From the NCBI GenBank assembly GCA_016935295.1, contig JAFGRF010000286.1, forward strand, positions 1 to 6,470: 6,470 nucleotides of DNA, read 5' to 3'. Shown piece after piece: positions 5,243 to 6,470 of this stretch. The stretch comes from Caldifarciminota bacterium (GTDB lineage Bacteria > Hydrothermota > Tepidihabitantia > Tepidihabitantales > Tepidihabitantaceae). Under the pieces are notes generated by a model. The model worked only from the letters and a program-made list of their open reading frames with translations, had not been told where the DNA came from and ran no database searches. Positions within the stretch are counted from its first letter, which is position 1, and every line of letters begins with the position of its first letter. Position numbers and translations under genes: made by a program.

Positions 5243-5306
5243 GCGGGCCGCCTCGTTGCAGACGAGCGTTCTGGCATCTGTCTCCCCATTACACGAGGCG
5301 GCCCGC
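5243..5306 (+). ncRNA. Candidate structured RNA: long hairpin at a transcript start
   Basis: GCGGGCCGCCTCGT (5243-5256) and ACGAGGCGGCCCGC (5293-5306) are perfect 14-base inverted copies separated by 36 bases. Their left edge coincides with the predicted start of the 5209 promoter, so the RNA would open with a very stable stem. The loop can form smaller pairs (CAGA 5259-5262 with TCTG 5270-5273). It has no ATG. No T run follows the stem, so termination here is not supported. It may be a 5' leader structure of the lipoprotein mRNA, a processed small RNA, or a DNA palindrome acting as an operator. I recognise no known riboswitch or RNA family. Confidence 0.45.
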
Positions 5307-5362
5307 GCCATCGTCACGCCAAAGGCCCCGGAGACAAGACGTCGGACCCCGGCGCCCTGCTC

Positions 5363-5391
5363 TTGACAGGCGCAACAGGCCAAGGCATACT
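5363..5391 (+). promoter_or_regulatory. Proximal leaderless promoter of the lipoprotein gene
   Basis: TTGACA (5363-5368), a 17-bp spacer and CATACT (5386-5391) end 6 nt before the ATG at 5398. TTGACA lies 35 nt before the ATG, exactly as for the OLD gene. The lipoprotein gene would therefore have two promoters: this leaderless one and the distal structured one at 5209. The -10 is less perfect at its first base. Confidence 0.65.
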
Positions 5392-5397
5392 GCCCCG

Positions 5398-6470
5398 ATG
5401 GGCAAACGGTGGTGGACCGTCATTCTCGCGGCCGGGGTGGTGCTGGCCGCGTCGTGCGGCCGCGCGCCCGAGACGCCAATCGCGCCGGTCGGCCTTTCCT
5501 CGGTGCGCATCGGCGACACCGCCCGGTTCTGGACCCAAGCCGATGACCCGGACAACGACCCGGTGAGTTTCCGGATGACGCTCACCCACCGGGATACCTC
5601 GGGCTGGTTCGGGCCGGTGGCCAGCGGCGCGCCCTGCACGCTCAGCAACGTGTGGACCGAGCCCGGGCTGTACTATCTTTCGGCCCAGGCGCGCGACGCC
5701 CGCGGCCGGGTGTCGGGCTGGTCGCGGCACCACGAGCTGCGGACCGGGGTCGCGCCGACCCGGCCGATGGCCGCCAGCGGGCCCGCGACCGGCCAGGTGG
5801 ACCGGCGCTACGGGTACAAGACCGTCGCCTATTCGACCGACACCAGCTTCGACCGCATCCGCTACGTGTTCAACTGGGCCGAGGGCAAGTACGACACGTC
5901 CGCCCCGCTCGCCTCGGGCGATACCGCGACCGTGTTCAAGACCTTCTGGGAGACCGGCACCTACCCCATCCGCGTCCGCGCCCTGAGCTACCCGAACCTG
6001 ACCCCGTCCGACTGGTCCGACACGTTCCGGGTCATCATCGACTCGTTCGGTTTCCCGCGCTGGTCGGCGCTTTTGGGCGGCGCGGTGAAGTCGTCGCCCT
6101 GCCTGGACACCGCCCGGTCGCGGCTCTACGTCGGCACCGCGGACGGCAACATCTGCTGCCTCGGGACCGGCAACTCGCGGCTCTGGACCGTGGTGGCGCG
6201 CGGCCCGGTGAGCGCGACCCCGGCGCTGCAGCAGGACGGCAGCATCGTCGTCGGCGCCGAAGACGACACGCTCTACTGCATCGAGTTGGACGGGAGGGTC
6301 CGCTGGCGCCGGCACCTCGGCGACAAGGTCAGCTCCTCGGCCGCGGTCCTGCCCGATTCCGGGCTCTGCGTCGGGTGCGAGGACGGCAGTGTCCACGTCC
6401 GGGTGCCCGGCACCGGCGAGTGGCGCAGCCTGCCGACCGAGGGCGACATCACCAGCTCGCCCGCGGTCGG
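5398..6470 (+). CDS. Lipoprotein with Ig-like region and PQQ-type beta-propeller, 3' end missing
   Basis: The frame is open for 357 codons and runs off the window. The N-terminus (MGKRWW, then a hydrophobic run to residue 19) is a signal peptide ending in an LAASC lipobox with the lipidated cysteine at C20, so the protein should be exported and membrane-anchored. Residues about 30-115 and 125-215 look like two Ig/fibronectin-type beta-sandwiches; DDPDNDPVSF near 50 and ETGTYPIRVRALSY near 185 are typical strands. From about 220, repeated blades appear: VKSSPCLDT with RLYVGTADGNICCL, VSATPALQQDG with IVVGAEDDTLYCI, and VSSSAAVLPDS with LCVGCEDGSVHV, ending in ITSSPAV. These are PQQ-like (Gly/Trp-rich) propeller repeats, usually structural or binding modules rather than quinone enzymes in such surface proteins. 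Codons end almost always in G or C. The start is supported by the leaderless promoter. The substrate or partner is unknown. Confidence 0.85.
   Translation, partial: MGKRWWTVILAAGVVLAASCGRAPETPIAPVGLSSVRIGDTARFWTQADDPDNDPVSFRMTLTHRDTSGWFGPVASGAPCTLSNVWTEPGLYYLSAQARDARGRVSGWSRHHELRTGVAPTRPMAASGPATGQVDRRYGYKTVAYSTDTSFDRIRYVFNWAEGKYDTSAPLASGDTATVFKTFWETGTYPIRVRALSYPNLTPSDWSDTFRVIIDSFGFPRWSALLGGAVKSSPCLDTARSRLYVGTADGNICCLGTGNSRLWTVVARGPVSATPALQQDGSIVVGAEDDTLYCIELDGRVRWRRHLGDKVSSSAAVLPDSGLCVGCEDGSVHVRVPGTGEWRSLPTEGDITSSPAV

Noticed and set aside
5154..5366. A 70-codon plus-strand open frame in the right intergenic region
   Set aside because: It spans the promoter at 5209 and the inverted repeat, is arginine-rich without motifs, and has no ribosome site.
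5314..6396. Long minus-strand open frame of 360 codons opposite the lipoprotein gene
   Set aside because: Its product is a low-complexity string rich in arginine, glycine, alanine and proline with no domain. It is the antisense shadow of GC-ending codons in the lipoprotein gene, which has a signal peptide, lipobox and propeller repeats.

Overview
The window is GC-rich bacterial DNA holding three intact genes, the start of a fourth, and two repeat-rich non-coding stretches. The central island (about 309-4812) is a defence locus. It holds a XamI-family type II restriction endonuclease (345-1301), its overlapping gamma-class N6-adenine methyltransferase (1259-2884), and, from its own promoter, an OLD-family ABC ATPase/TOPRIM nuclease (2986-4812). 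The XamI family is known for the SalI-type site GTCGAC, so that is the expected target, inferred from family membership only. The methylase should protect host sites, the endonuclease should cut unmodified DNA, and the OLD nuclease may be a second, ATP-regulated layer of DNA defence.

Left of the island (1-308) I see no gene. The first ~90 bases are a C-rich degenerate 60-bp repeat with two G-quadruplex motifs on the minus strand. Right of the island comes a short minus-strand open frame that looks like the C-terminal remnant of a host-like gene (4827-4982). It is followed by about 400 bases of structured non-coding DNA: six heptamer repeats, GC hairpins, a 9-mer repeated at 20-bp spacing that resembles a transposon end, and a near-consensus promoter that starts directly at a perfect 14-bp inverted repeat (5243-5306). 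The window ends inside a lipoprotein gene (5398 onward) with an Ig/fibronectin-like region and the first blades of a PQQ-type beta-propeller.

The most striking shared feature is promoter architecture. Three genes (endonuclease, OLD, lipoprotein) each have TTGACA 35-36 nt before the ATG and a -10-like hexamer ending 6-8 nt before the ATG. This predicts leaderless mRNAs and fixes three start codons. The methylase is the exception and probably depends on coupling to the endonuclease gene.

Organism: a Gram-negative-type bacterium is suggested by the lipobox plus the large secreted propeller lipoprotein. High GC, TTGACA/TATAAT-type promoters, heptamer intergenic repeats and propeller lipoproteins remind me of GC-rich uncultured lineages such as candidate division WOR-3, but this is a low-confidence guess. 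Sampled 60-base lines are about 53-57% GC in the defence genes and about 68% in the lipoprotein gene, consistent with the island having been acquired.
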